Position numbers and translations under genes: made by a program | Notes under the pieces: generated by a model | What the model was told of the DNA's origin: nothing | Seen by the model: only the letters and a program-made list of their open reading frames with translations | Databases searched by the model: none | NCBI RefSeq assembly: GCF_003170075.1 | Contig: NZ_PMZU01000074.1 | Location: 1-46,639 of the forward strand | Reading direction: 5' to 3' | Origin: Methanoregula sp. | GTDB lineage: Archaea > Halobacteriota > Methanomicrobia > Methanomicrobiales > Methanospirillaceae | DNA length: 46,639 nt | Shown: piece by piece, positions 1 through 8,304 of the stretch | How positions within the stretch are numbered: the first letter of the stretch is position 1 | How the letters are laid out: every line of letters begins with the position of its first letter

Positions 1-162
1 ACAAAGTATTTTGGTGTTTTATTAGGGGATAATTATTTTCTTAATTTTTCTCAATCACAATAGAATTTTGTACAGTGCTTGTAGAAATGTCCGAAACACC
101 CGCGTGAGATGGCTCTCTCATTTTCCATACCTCCCCCCACCATGCTACACATTAGCACACAC

Positions 163-172
163 AATTATATAC
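163..172 (+). promoter_or_regulatory. Candidate TATA box of the aro leader
   Basis: An AT-rich box (AATTATATAC) stands in C-rich flanks. Its centre lies about 26 nt before the A of an ATG at 194, the usual archaeal distance from TATA box to transcription start. If it is used, the transcript would start at or next to that ATG and carry a leader of about 250 nt before the first aro gene. Inferred from spacing only. Confidence 0.45.
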
Positions 173-193
173 CCCCAGCTCCAACCAATAACC

Positions 194-256
194 ATGCAGG
201 AAGAGTGCAACAGCGCCCGTGAGGGTTTTTTCCCTCGTGAATGTCTTTATCTCTGA
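194..256 (+). CDS. Putative leader peptide of the aro operon (20 aa)
   Basis: A 20-codon reading frame starts at an ATG that coincides with the predicted transcription start, so it would be leaderless. Its product has two adjacent Phe residues and a Tyr near the end (EGFFPRECLYL before the stop), which fits an operon that makes Phe and Tyr. The Phe codons lie inside a GAGGG / six T / CCCTC inverted repeat (221-236). The frame extends upstream of the ATG, so its openness is not strong evidence by itself. It may be chance; no homolog is known to me. Confidence 0.3.
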   Translation: MQEECNSAREGFFPRECLYL

Positions 257-304
257 AAGCGCAGCACCCGTCCGCAGCATCAGTAATGTCATTTCTGAAA
301 AAGT

Positions 305-345
305 AAACGCGAGGAGCATTGGCTATCGCGTTTTTGGCTATTTTA
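305..345 (+). promoter_or_regulatory. Terminator-like hairpin in the aro leader
   Basis: AAACGCG (305-311) pairs perfectly with CGCGTTT (327-333), with three further pairs inside the loop. A T-rich run follows. This is the form of an intrinsic terminator, yet it sits about 100 nt before the first aro gene rather than after a gene. Its 5' arm overlaps GCGAGG (309-314), which could instead pair with CCTCGT (233-238) in the upstream leader. Two mutually exclusive folds are therefore possible. The regulatory role is inferred. Confidence 0.35.
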
Positions 346-447
346 GCTTCTTTAGCTATTTCGGTTTCAGGTATTATCCCTGGTACCGGTAATTCCCTTC
401 ACAACTGATCTCAATTGTTTCAGGCCTTGAAGGGGGAGTTGTTGATT

Positions 448-1239
448 ATGAGAGGTAAAGAAATTCGTCTGGAAAGAATCATGAACCGGAATACGAAAAA
501 GACCGTAATCGTACCGATGGATCACGGGGTCTCGAACGGGCCGATTGCCGGCCTGATCGACATGGGCCAGACCGTGAACCTGGTCGCGGACGGCGGGGCC
601 AATGCCGTGATCGGCCACGTGGGCCTCGCCCTCTATGGCCACCGTCAGGGAGGGCGGGACATCGGGCTCATCCTGCACCTGTCGGCCTCCACCTCACTTG
701 GCCCGGACCCGAACGAGAAGGTGCTCGTGAACTCGGTGACAAACGCCCTCAAGATGGGCGCCGACGCGGTCTCGATGCATGTCAATATCGGGGCCGAGTC
801 CGAGGCCCGGATGCTCTCCGATCTCGGGCACGTGGCGGTCGAGTGCATGGAGTGGGGGATGCCGCTCCTTGCGATGATGTACCCGCGGGGGAAGAACATA
901 AAAAAGGAGAACGATGTCGACCAGGTGAAACTCGCCGCCCGGGTGGCAGCCGAGCTTGGCGCCGATATCGTGAAAACCGTGTACACCGGCGACCCGGAGT
1001 CCTTCCGCGAAGTGACCCGGGGCTGCCCGGTGCCGGTCGTGGTCGCCGGAGGTTCAAAGACGGATGACCGCACAACATTGGAATTAATTGAAGGCGCGAT
1101 GGCAGGCGGGGCGGCCGGTATCTCGATCGGCCGGAACGCCTTCCAGCACCGGACGCCGGACAAGTTCGTCCGGGCAGCGGCATGTATCGTACACCAGAAC
1201 AAAAGTGCCGAGGACGCACTCAAAGTCCTCGAAGGGTAG
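448..1239 (+). CDS. ADH synthase (class I aldolase family), paralog 1
   Basis: A 263-residue aldolase-fold protein that closely resembles Methanocaldococcus MJ0400, which makes 2-amino-3,7-dideoxy-D-threo-hept-6-ulosonate, the first step of the archaeal aromatic route. Expected catalytic residues are present: Asp25 in PMDHG, Tyr145 in MYPRGK and the Schiff-base Lys176 in DIVKT. The stretch LHKG, found in MJ0400 and in the next gene, reads GHVG here (Val58). The ATG at 448 is chosen because a GGGGGAG ribosome site lies just before it and the family start matches; an upstream in-frame start adds 11 unconserved residues. It is the first gene of the aro operon. It could have drifted toward fructose-bisphosphate aldolase activity. 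Confidence 0.85.
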   Translation: MRGKEIRLERIMNRNTKKTVIVPMDHGVSNGPIAGLIDMGQTVNLVADGGANAVIGHVGLALYGHRQGGRDIGLILHLSASTSLGPDPNEKVLVNSVTNALKMGADAVSMHVNIGAESEARMLSDLGHVAVECMEWGMPLLAMMYPRGKNIKKENDVDQVKLAARVAAELGADIVKTVYTGDPESFREVTRGCPVPVVVAGGSKTDDRTTLELIEGAMAGGAAGISIGRNAFQHRTPDKFVRAAACIVHQNKSAEDALKVLEG

Positions 1240-1252
1240 TAAGGTGGCAATC

Positions 1253-2035
1253 ATGATTGGAAAAGAGATCAGGATCGAACGGATCATCGACAGGAACACC
1301 GGCCGCGCCGTGATCATCCCGATGGACCACGGGTTTTCCATGGGACAGATCGACGGCCTGCTGGACATGACAAAAGTCATCACTGACGTAAGCGAAGGCG
1401 GGGCAAACGCGATCGTGCTCCACAAAGGCATGGTCAAACGGGGACACCGGCGGCACGGCCGGGACATCGGGCTTTTCGTGCACCTCTCGGGCAGCACCTC
1501 GCTCAACCCGGACCCGAACGACAAGGTACAGGTCTGCTCCGTGGAAGAAGCCATCGCGCTCGGGGCCGATGCAGTCTCCATCCACATCAACCTCGGGGCC
1601 CCGAACGAGTCGAAGATGCTCGAGACCGGGGCAAAGATTGTCCGGGACTGCAACCGCTGGGGGATGCCGCTCCTTGTGATGATCTACCCGAGGGGAAAAG
1701 GCATCGACCCGGCCTCGCCGCAGACCATCGGGCAGTGTGTCCGGGTCGCAGAAGAACTCGGCGCCGACATGATCAAGACCAGCTACCCGGGCAATCCCGA
1801 AGCATTTGCTCGGATCACGAAAGCCTGCTCGGTGCCGGTATTTGTCGCTGGCGGCGAAAAGATCAGCGATCTTGAGTCGCTCGAAATGATCAGGGACGCG
1901 GTCGGAGCCGGAGGGGCAGGCGTCTGCATGGGAAGGAACGCCTTCCAGCGCACTGACACCCCGGCGTTTGTCCGGGCCGTCTGCCGTGTTGTGCACCAGA
2001 ACGTCGACCCGAAAAAGGCGCTGGAGCAGCCGTAA
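1253..2035 (+). CDS. ADH synthase (class I aldolase family), paralog 2
   Basis: A second 260-residue member of the same family, 13 nt after paralog 1 and aligned with it almost without gaps through the first 150 residues. Asp25 (PMDHG), Tyr145 (IYPRGK) and Lys175 (DMIKT) are all kept, and it retains Lys58 in LHKG, which paralog 1 has lost. The ATG at 1253 follows AAGGTGG. The open frame runs 55 codons further upstream, but that part overlaps paralog 1. Next to DHQ synthase II it may be the true ADH synthase, with paralog 1 doing a related aldol or transaldol reaction, or the reverse. Motifs alone cannot decide. Confidence 0.85.
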   Translation: MIGKEIRIERIIDRNTGRAVIIPMDHGFSMGQIDGLLDMTKVITDVSEGGANAIVLHKGMVKRGHRRHGRDIGLFVHLSGSTSLNPDPNDKVQVCSVEEAIALGADAVSIHINLGAPNESKMLETGAKIVRDCNRWGMPLLVMIYPRGKGIDPASPQTIGQCVRVAEELGADMIKTSYPGNPEAFARITKACSVPVFVAGGEKISDLESLEMIRDAVGAGGAGVCMGRNAFQRTDTPAFVRAVCRVVHQNVDPKKALEQP

Positions 2036-2036
2036 C

Positions 2037-3029
2037 ATGAAGCAGTTCTGGGTGGACGCCCGCCCGTGGAACAAGGAATGCGTGACGACAGCGATCGAGA
2101 GCGGCGCGGATGCCATTGTCGCCGACCGGGCAGAGGACGTAAAACGGCTCGGCCGGATCACGACCGTTGCACCGGATGGCGACCTTAAGCCCGGAACCGA
2201 TGTCATTGAATGCAGCATCACGGACAAGGCAAGCGAGAACGACGCGGCAATGAAAGGAAAGAACCGGATCGTCATCGTCACCACAAGTGACTGGACGGTC
2301 ATCCCGCTCGAGAACCTTGTCGCCCAGTCCGACCGGATCATCGCGACCGTGAAGGACGTGCACGAGGCAGAACTCGCGCTTCACGTCCTTGAAAAGGGCG
2401 TCTGGGGGATTCTCTTAAAGACCTCCGACCCGTCCGTGGTAAAAGCGGTCGCAGCGCTCATCAAAAACCAGGCCGGCACCGTCAGCCTCGTCCCGTTTAC
2501 CGTGACAAAGATCCAGCCGGTGGGCATGGGCGACCGGGTCTGCGTGGACACCTGCTCGATGCTGGTGGACGGCGACGGCATGCTGATGGGTAATACCTCA
2601 TCTGCCATGCTCCTTGTCCACGCCGAGACGCTGGAGAACCCGTACGTCGCGCCCCGCCCGTTCCGGGTGAACGCCGGCGCGGTGCACGCGTATATCCTGC
2701 TTCCTGACGGGAAGACCGCGTACCTTTCTGATCTCTCCATCGGAGGACAGGTACTCGTCTCTGACAGCCACGGTGCAGCCCGTTCCGCGATCGTGGGCAG
2801 GACCAAGATCGAGCGCAGGCCCCTGCTGCTCGTCGAGGCGAAGGCAGAAGCCGGTGGCGCAAAGGCGAGCCTCATCCTCCAGAACGCGGAGACGATCCGG
2901 CTGGTCACGCCAAACGGGAATGCCATCTCGGTCGTGAACCTCTCGGCCGGCGACCGGATCCTCGGCTGTACGCTTGAAGGCGGCAGGCACTTTGGCATGC
3001 CGGTCAAAGAGACGATTTGCGAGAAGTGA
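2037..3029 (+). CDS. 3-dehydroquinate synthase II
   Basis: A 330-residue protein of the archaeal DHQ synthase II family (MJ1249 type). It oxidatively deaminates and cyclises the ADH synthase product to 3-dehydroquinate, replacing bacterial AroB. The conserved opening (KQFWVDARPW), the central KIQPVGMGDRVCVDT stretch and the C-terminal EGGRHFGMPV are all visible, and the length is normal. The ATG at 2037 lies one base after the stop of the upstream paralog. An earlier in-frame start would overlap that gene by about 70 nt. Confidence 0.93.
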   Translation: MKQFWVDARPWNKECVTTAIESGADAIVADRAEDVKRLGRITTVAPDGDLKPGTDVIECSITDKASENDAAMKGKNRIVIVTTSDWTVIPLENLVAQSDRIIATVKDVHEAELALHVLEKGVWGILLKTSDPSVVKAVAALIKNQAGTVSLVPFTVTKIQPVGMGDRVCVDTCSMLVDGDGMLMGNTSSAMLLVHAETLENPYVAPRPFRVNAGAVHAYILLPDGKTAYLSDLSIGGQVLVSDSHGAARSAIVGRTKIERRPLLLVEAKAEAGGAKASLILQNAETIRLVTPNGNAISVVNLSAGDRILGCTLEGGRHFGMPVKETICEK

Positions 3030-3031
3030 GC

Positions 3032-3856
3032 ATGAAGGCAGGCATCATCGGCGGGACCGGAAAGATGGGGCAGCTTTTTGCCCCGGTCTTTGAGCGGGCC
3101 GGTTACGAAGTACTCGTCTCGGGCAGATCAACAGCACTCACGAATGAAAAACTTGCAGATACCTGCGACCTCGTGATCGTCTCGGTCCCTATCCGGGACA
3201 CGGTCAGGGTCATCGGCGGGATCGCGCCGCTCATGAGGGAGGACCAGCTGCTCTGCGATTTTACCTCGCTCAAAGTCGGACCGGTTGCCGCCATGCTCCG
3301 GTCAAAGGCGGAAGTAATCGGGCTCCACCCGATGTTCGGGCCGACGGTCTCGTCAATCTCGGGCCAGACCATCGTTGTGTGCCCGGCCCGCACGACCGAT
3401 GCGGCGCTCAGCAACTTAACCGCAGTCTTTACCCGCGAAGGTGCCGTCTGTACGATAACAACACCGGAGGAGCACGACCGGATGATGGCCGTCGTGCAGG
3501 GGCTCACCCACTTTGTCACGATCTGCATGGCCGACTCCATCCGCAGGATGGGCATCGATATACAAAAAACCGAGGAGTTCATGAGCCCGGTCTACCAGAT
3601 CGAACTCGGGCTTGTCGGCAGGCTGCTTTCGCAGGACCCCGCACTCTACGCCGACATTCTCCAGCAGAACCCCTTCGTGCCCGAAGTGATTGCCGCGTGC
3701 CGGTCGGCCGCGGGCGAACTCTCGGAGATCGTTACGCGAGGCGACCCGGAGGCTTTCAGGGATTTCTTTTCCCGGGACACCCGGCACCTTGGCGCCTATT
3801 GCGAACGGGGGCAGGACCTCACCGACGCCCTGATCGAGTGCATGGTGAAGAAATGA
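3032..3856 (+). CDS. tyrA: Prephenate dehydrogenase
   Basis: A 274-residue enzyme that oxidatively decarboxylates prephenate to 4-hydroxyphenylpyruvate for tyrosine. The N-terminal Rossmann motif GIIGGTGKMG (4-13) binds the nicotinamide cofactor, and HPMFGP begins at His99, a hallmark of the family. An all-helical dimerisation region follows. There is no chorismate mutase domain at either end, unlike many TyrA fusions. The ATG at 3032 lies two bases after the upstream stop, and its own stop overlaps the next start by ATGA. Confidence 0.9.
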   Translation: MKAGIIGGTGKMGQLFAPVFERAGYEVLVSGRSTALTNEKLADTCDLVIVSVPIRDTVRVIGGIAPLMREDQLLCDFTSLKVGPVAAMLRSKAEVIGLHPMFGPTVSSISGQTIVVCPARTTDAALSNLTAVFTREGAVCTITTPEEHDRMMAVVQGLTHFVTICMADSIRRMGIDIQKTEEFMSPVYQIELGLVGRLLSQDPALYADILQQNPFVPEVIAACRSAAGELSEIVTRGDPEAFRDFFSRDTRHLGAYCERGQDLTDALIECMVKK

Positions 3857-4641
3857 CGGTCATCACGCTCGGCCCCGAAGGGACTTTCTCCCACGAGATT
3901 GCGATAAAACTCGGGTGCGACCCGGTCGTCCTCGAACCAACCATCCACAGCATCTTCGCAGGAGTGGTGGCGGGCACTGGCGACGGCATTGTCCCGATCG
4001 AGAACTCCGAGGCTGGGGGAGTGGGAGAAACCCTCGATGGTCTTATGGTGTACCCCCTCTCGATCACTGCGGAGATGTACATGCCGATCCATCACCACCT
4101 CGCCTCCCTCGTCCCGCTTGACAAAATCCGGGTGATCTATGTCCACCCACAGACCCACGAACAGTGCAGCGGGTACATCGAACACTGGAAGGTCCCGGTG
4201 ATCCATACGAGCAGTAACGCATCAAGTGCCATCGAAGCAAAAAAGACCCCGAACGCCGGGGCGATCATCTCGTCATCGGCAGCCGTGATCTACCGCATGC
4301 CCATCGTTGCAGAACATGTCGAGAACAACCCGGAGAACACGACCCGGTTTGTGCGGATCAGTAAAAACTCCGGTCCCGATTGCCGGCCCGGCAAGTGCAG
4401 CATCCTCATCGACCCGGACACCGACCGGGCCGGGCTCCTCTACGATCTCCTTGGGGTCTTTGCCCGGCGGGGGATCAACCTCACCCGGATCGAGTCGCGA
4501 CCGTCAAAGCGGGGCATGGGAAAATACGTATTCTTCCTTGATTATGCCATAAACGGGTGCACAGATGAGGCACTCCGCGAACTTGAAGCGATAACCACGG
4601 TCCGGAAACTGGGGTGCTACCCGAGAATTGAGGTACCATAA
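3853..4641 (+). CDS. pheA: Prephenate dehydratase with ACT domain
   Basis: A 262-residue protein converting prephenate to phenylpyruvate. The catalytic domain opens with TLGPEGTFSH and carries the NTTRF motif. A C-terminal ACT domain, with RIESRPSK, should bind phenylalanine for feedback control. No chorismate mutase domain precedes it, unlike E. coli PheA. The ATG at 3853 overlaps the tyrA stop (ATGA) and fits the family start; the frame is open upstream only because of high GC. The stop overlaps the next start by one base. Confidence 0.93.
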   Translation: MTVITLGPEGTFSHEIAIKLGCDPVVLEPTIHSIFAGVVAGTGDGIVPIENSEAGGVGETLDGLMVYPLSITAEMYMPIHHHLASLVPLDKIRVIYVHPQTHEQCSGYIEHWKVPVIHTSSNASSAIEAKKTPNAGAIISSSAAVIYRMPIVAEHVENNPENTTRFVRISKNSGPDCRPGKCSILIDPDTDRAGLLYDLLGVFARRGINLTRIESRPSKRGMGKYVFFLDYAINGCTDEALRELEAITTVRKLGCYPRIEVP

Positions 4642-5906
4642 TGATCGTCACCCTTCCCCAGCGGCACGGTATTGATCTTACCGTGGCCGCCCCGCCGTCC
4701 AAGAGTTTCACGCACCGGGCCCTCATCGCAGCAGCGCTTGCCCGGGGCACGAGTACGATCATCCACCCGCTTATTGCCGACGACACGAAGCTCACGATGG
4801 CCGCGCTCCGCCGGCTCGGCGTTCACCTTGAGGCAGGGGCCCATAGCGTGACCATCGAAGGTTGCGACGGTGCGTTCTCCTGCCCGCCGGGCACAGTGCT
4901 CGATCTTGACAACTCCGGTACATCCCTGCGCCTGCTCACCTCGGCGGCATTGCTTTCCGATCACCCGGTCACCCTTACCGGTAGTACACGGATGCAGGAA
5001 CGGCCGGTCGGGCCGCTTGCCGATGCGCTTGTCGCCCTCGGTGGGCGGATCTCGTTTGAACAGAAAACGGATTTTCCCCCCATAACAGTCCGCGGCAGGC
5101 TGGAAGGCGGGAATGCCACGATCGACGGCTCGGCCAGCAGCCAGTTCGCCTCGTCGATCCTGATGGCCGCACCCTATGCACAGCACGAGGTCACGCTTTC
5201 GATCACGGGGACACCCGCATCACAGTCCTACCTCGACATTACAGCCGGCGTCATGACCGATTTCGGCGCCGTGATCCGGCGCGAAGGGTATACTCAGTTC
5301 CAGATCAGCAACCAGAACCGGTACACCGGCCACACGTACGTCATCGAAGGTGACTATTCATCGGCCTCGTACTTCTTTGCGCTCGCAGCGATCTGCGGCG
5401 GCAGGGTAGCGGTTACGGGCCTCAACCCGGACTCCGTGCAGGGCGACCGGCTCTTTCTCGATGCACTCCAGGAGATGGGCTGCCAGGTCACGTACGCCCA
5501 CGACGGTGTCACGATCGAACACGAGGGTTCCCTTGCCGGGATCACCATAGACATGTCCTCGGCACCCGACACAGTCCAGACGCTCTGCATGGTGGCGGCG
5601 GTGGCAAAGACCCCGACCGTAATCACCGGCATCGGCCACCTGAAGTACAAGGAGAGCGATAGGCTCGCAGTCACCGTGGAACGCCTGCGGCAGCTCGGCG
5701 GGATTGCAAATACTGACGACGACCGGATCATCATCCAGCCGGCCACCCTCCATGGCGGCACCATCGACCCGGCAAACGACCACCGGACCGCGATGAGTTT
5801 TGCCGTCCTCGGTCTTGGGATCGGTGGCGTCTCGATCACCGGCGCTGAGTGCGTGAACAAGTCTTTCCCCGGTTTCTGGGATGCAATCAAGGATGTGATG
5901 GGATGA
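4641..5906 (+). CDS. aroA: EPSP synthase (3-phosphoshikimate 1-carboxyvinyltransferase)
   Basis: A 421-residue enzyme joining phosphoenolpyruvate to shikimate-3-phosphate. Visible signatures are PPSKSFTHR near the N-terminus, DNSGTSLRLL, GSTRMQERPVGPL and the C-terminal KESDRLAVT with DHRTAMSFAVLG. Length is normal for the two-lobed fold. The ATG at 4641 shares a base with the pheA stop codon, so translation is probably coupled. The stop overlaps the start of the aroK-aroE fusion by ATGA. Confidence 0.95.
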   Translation: MIVTLPQRHGIDLTVAAPPSKSFTHRALIAAALARGTSTIIHPLIADDTKLTMAALRRLGVHLEAGAHSVTIEGCDGAFSCPPGTVLDLDNSGTSLRLLTSAALLSDHPVTLTGSTRMQERPVGPLADALVALGGRISFEQKTDFPPITVRGRLEGGNATIDGSASSQFASSILMAAPYAQHEVTLSITGTPASQSYLDITAGVMTDFGAVIRREGYTQFQISNQNRYTGHTYVIEGDYSSASYFFALAAICGGRVAVTGLNPDSVQGDRLFLDALQEMGCQVTYAHDGVTIEHEGSLAGITIDMSSAPDTVQTLCMVAAVAKTPTVITGIGHLKYKESDRLAVTVERLRQLGGIANTDDDRIIIQPATLHGGTIDPANDHRTAMSFAVLGLGIGGVSITGAECVNKSFPGFWDAIKDVMG

Positions 5907-7291
5907 GACGGATTGTGCTTTTCGGTTATCGCGGGACCGGCAAGACGGCGATTGGTACCATCCTTGCCCGCGGTTTAAACGTGCCGTTTCTTGACACCGA
6001 CACTCTCATCGAACAGGAAAGCGGCCGCACGATCCCCGATATCTTCCGTGATGACGGAGAGGAGCGGTTCCGGGCGCTGGAACGCGACGTGATCGCCACG
6101 CTGCCTGCCCGCGACATTGTCATCGGCACCGGGGGCGGTGTCGTGATGGACCCCGTCAACATGGAGCACCTTCGGGCTGCAAGCGTGTGCGTGCTGCTGA
6201 CTTCAGACCTCGCAACAATCGGCAGACGGCTTGCCCGGGCCCCCCGCCCGCCGCTCACGAACCTTCCCCAAAACGAAGAGATTGCGCAGGTGATTACCAG
6301 TCGGCGACGGCAATACGCCGCATCGGCGGACTTCTGCGTGGACACGAGCCGTACATCGACAAAAGAAGCGGCGGACCGGATCCTTTCCCTTCTCGAAAAG
6401 GGTGTCGTCCCTGCCCCGGAGCGGGCAGCCGCGTTCCGGTGGTTTGCGGCCGGCCCCCTCCCGGCACCTGAACATGCACGGCTCGAAGCCCTGCTTACCG
6501 GCCCGGACCGGGACGTGCAGACACGGTTCCTCGGTGTCGCCGGCTTCCCCTGCAGCCACAGCAAAAGCCCCCTGCTCTTCAACCGGCTCTTCAAACGGTA
6601 CGATCTCAACTACCATTATACCCGATTCGAGGACCCGTCGATCAGGACCATCATGCAGGTTGCCCACGATATCGATGCAAAAGGACTCTCGGTGACAATC
6701 CCCTTCAAAAAGGACGTGATGGCCTGTCTCGATGAGATCGATGAGGCGGCACAGCAGATCGGTGCGGTCAACACGGTGGTCTTTTCCTGCGGGATCGCCA
6801 GAGGCTACAACACGGACTGGCTTGGCATACAAAAACCGCTTGCCGGCCATAAAGGCGACCGTGCGGTGCTGCTCGGCGCGGGAGGAGTCGCGGCGGCGGC
6901 TGCCTACGCGCTTACAGATCTCGACATGGAGGTCACGATCTTAAACAGGACGCCACAGAAAGCGCAGGAGCTTGCGGAGCATTCAGGCTGCCGCTGGAAA
7001 TCATGGGATGCTTTTTCCGGGATCAACCCGGACCTGGTCGTAAACGCGACGTCGATTGGTATGCAGCCGGACACAGGAAACCCGCTGCGGGACGATCAGC
7101 TAAAAAAGGAGATGACCGTATTTGATCTTGTGTACACACCTCCGGTCACCCCCCTGATCGCGGCCGCACGAAAAGCCGGCTGCACAACCATCACCGGTAC
7201 CGAGGTCTTTATCCACCAGGCACGGGAGCAGTTCCGGCTCTTCTTTGGGATCGATGTGCCCGATACGGCGATTAGGGAGATACTGGCATGA
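5903..7291 (+). CDS. Shikimate kinase / shikimate dehydrogenase fusion
   Basis: A 462-residue bifunctional protein. Residues 1 to about 165 form a bacterial-type shikimate kinase: P-loop GYRGTGKT, DTDTLIE for substrate binding, GTGGGVV, and a lid with RPPL. Residues from about 205 to 462 form shikimate dehydrogenase: GFPCSHSKSP, TIPFKK with the catalytic Lys, NTDW with the catalytic Asp, the GAGGVAAAAAYAL dinucleotide site and VNATSIGM. Many archaea use an unrelated GHMP-family shikimate kinase, so the AroK part looks like a bacterial acquisition. The ATG at 5903 overlaps the aroA stop. Kinase and dehydrogenase catalyse steps on either side of shikimate, so channelling is possible. Confidence 0.92.
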   Translation: MRRIVLFGYRGTGKTAIGTILARGLNVPFLDTDTLIEQESGRTIPDIFRDDGEERFRALERDVIATLPARDIVIGTGGGVVMDPVNMEHLRAASVCVLLTSDLATIGRRLARAPRPPLTNLPQNEEIAQVITSRRRQYAASADFCVDTSRTSTKEAADRILSLLEKGVVPAPERAAAFRWFAAGPLPAPEHARLEALLTGPDRDVQTRFLGVAGFPCSHSKSPLLFNRLFKRYDLNYHYTRFEDPSIRTIMQVAHDIDAKGLSVTIPFKKDVMACLDEIDEAAQQIGAVNTVVFSCGIARGYNTDWLGIQKPLAGHKGDRAVLLGAGGVAAAAAYALTDLDMEVTILNRTPQKAQELAEHSGCRWKSWDAFSGINPDLVVNATSIGMQPDTGNPLRDDQLKKEMTVFDLVYTPPVTPLIAAARKAGCTTITGTEVFIHQAREQFRLFFGIDVPDTAIREILA

Positions 7292-8274
7292 ACACCTTTG
7301 GCAGAAATTTTGCAGTCACCACGTTTGGCGAGAGCCATGGCCCGGCTGTCGGCGCTGTTATTGACGGATGCCCGGCGCGGCTCGAACTTTGTGCAACAGA
7401 TATCCAGCCTCTGCTCGACCGGCGCCGGCCGGGTACGTCCCCGTTGACATCAGCACGGAGCGAGACCGACACGGTTGAGATCCTATCCGGAGTATTCGAA
7501 GGAAAGACAACCGGCGCGCCCGTCGCGCTCCTGGTGAGAAATCGGGACATACAGTCCAAAGATTACGAGACGATCAGGGAGAAATTCCGGCCCGGCCACG
7601 CGGATTTTACGTACCAGGAAAAGTACGGCATCCGTGACCACCGGGGCGGCGGCCGGAGCTCAGGCAGGGAGACGGTCGGCCGGGTCGCAGCCGGGGCCGT
7701 GGCGATGAAGTACCTTGCGATAAAAGAAGTCGCCGTCACCGGGAAAATCCTCGAAGTGCACGGCAAAACCGCCCCGCATGAGATCGGGCAGGAGATCCTC
7801 GCAGCAAAAAAGGCGGGAGACTCCGTGGGTGGCATTGTGGAGATCACGGCAACCGGCTGCCCGGCAGGGCTTGGCGACCCGGTCTTCGGCAAGCTTGATG
7901 CGGCGATCGCCGGCGCCATGATGGGGATCGGTGCGGTCAAAGGCGTGGAGATCGGCGATGGGTTTGCCGTTGCCGGAAAGTTCGGGAGCGAGAACAACGA
8001 CCCGATGACAGCGACCGGATTCTCAAGCAACCACGCGGGCGGCATCCTCGGCGGGATCTCGTCCGGGCAGGACATCGTCGTGCGCATCGCGATAAAACCG
8101 ACGCCGTCCATCGCAAAAGTCCAGCAGACCCGGGATATTCACGGGAATGTCGTGGCAATCACGGTCGGGGGCCGGCACGATCCCTGTATCGTGCCCCGGA
8201 TCCTCCCGGTGGCAGAAGCGATGCTCGCGCTCGTGCTCATCGACGCGGTGCTGGAGCAGGAAAAATATCGGTAA
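7288..8274 (+). CDS. aroC: Chorismate synthase
   Basis: A 328-residue FMN-dependent enzyme forming chorismate from EPSP. The signature GESHGPAVG is near the N-terminus, with RPGTSPLTSARSE, the RDHRGGGRSSGRET stretch and the C-terminal GRHDPCIVPR. The protein is somewhat shorter than the bacterial form of about 360 residues. The ATG at 7288 overlaps the stop of the fusion gene. It is the last gene of the plus-strand aro operon, ending 30 nt from the convergent DHQ dehydratase gene. Confidence 0.95.
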   Translation: MNTFGRNFAVTTFGESHGPAVGAVIDGCPARLELCATDIQPLLDRRRPGTSPLTSARSETDTVEILSGVFEGKTTGAPVALLVRNRDIQSKDYETIREKFRPGHADFTYQEKYGIRDHRGGGRSSGRETVGRVAAGAVAMKYLAIKEVAVTGKILEVHGKTAPHEIGQEILAAKKAGDSVGGIVEITATGCPAGLGDPVFGKLDAAIAGAMMGIGAVKGVEIGDGFAVAGKFGSENNDPMTATGFSSNHAGGILGGISSGQDIVVRIAIKPTPSIAKVQQTRDIHGNVVAITVGGRHDPCIVPRILPVAEAMLALVLIDAVLEQEKYR

Positions 8275-8304
8275 ATCCATTTTTCCACCCGACGGGTCCC
8301 GGCG

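Noticed and set aside
1220-2341. Long antisense frame opposite the second ADH synthase
   Set aside because: High-GC genomes give long shadow frames opposite real genes; the sense frame carries all conserved motifs.
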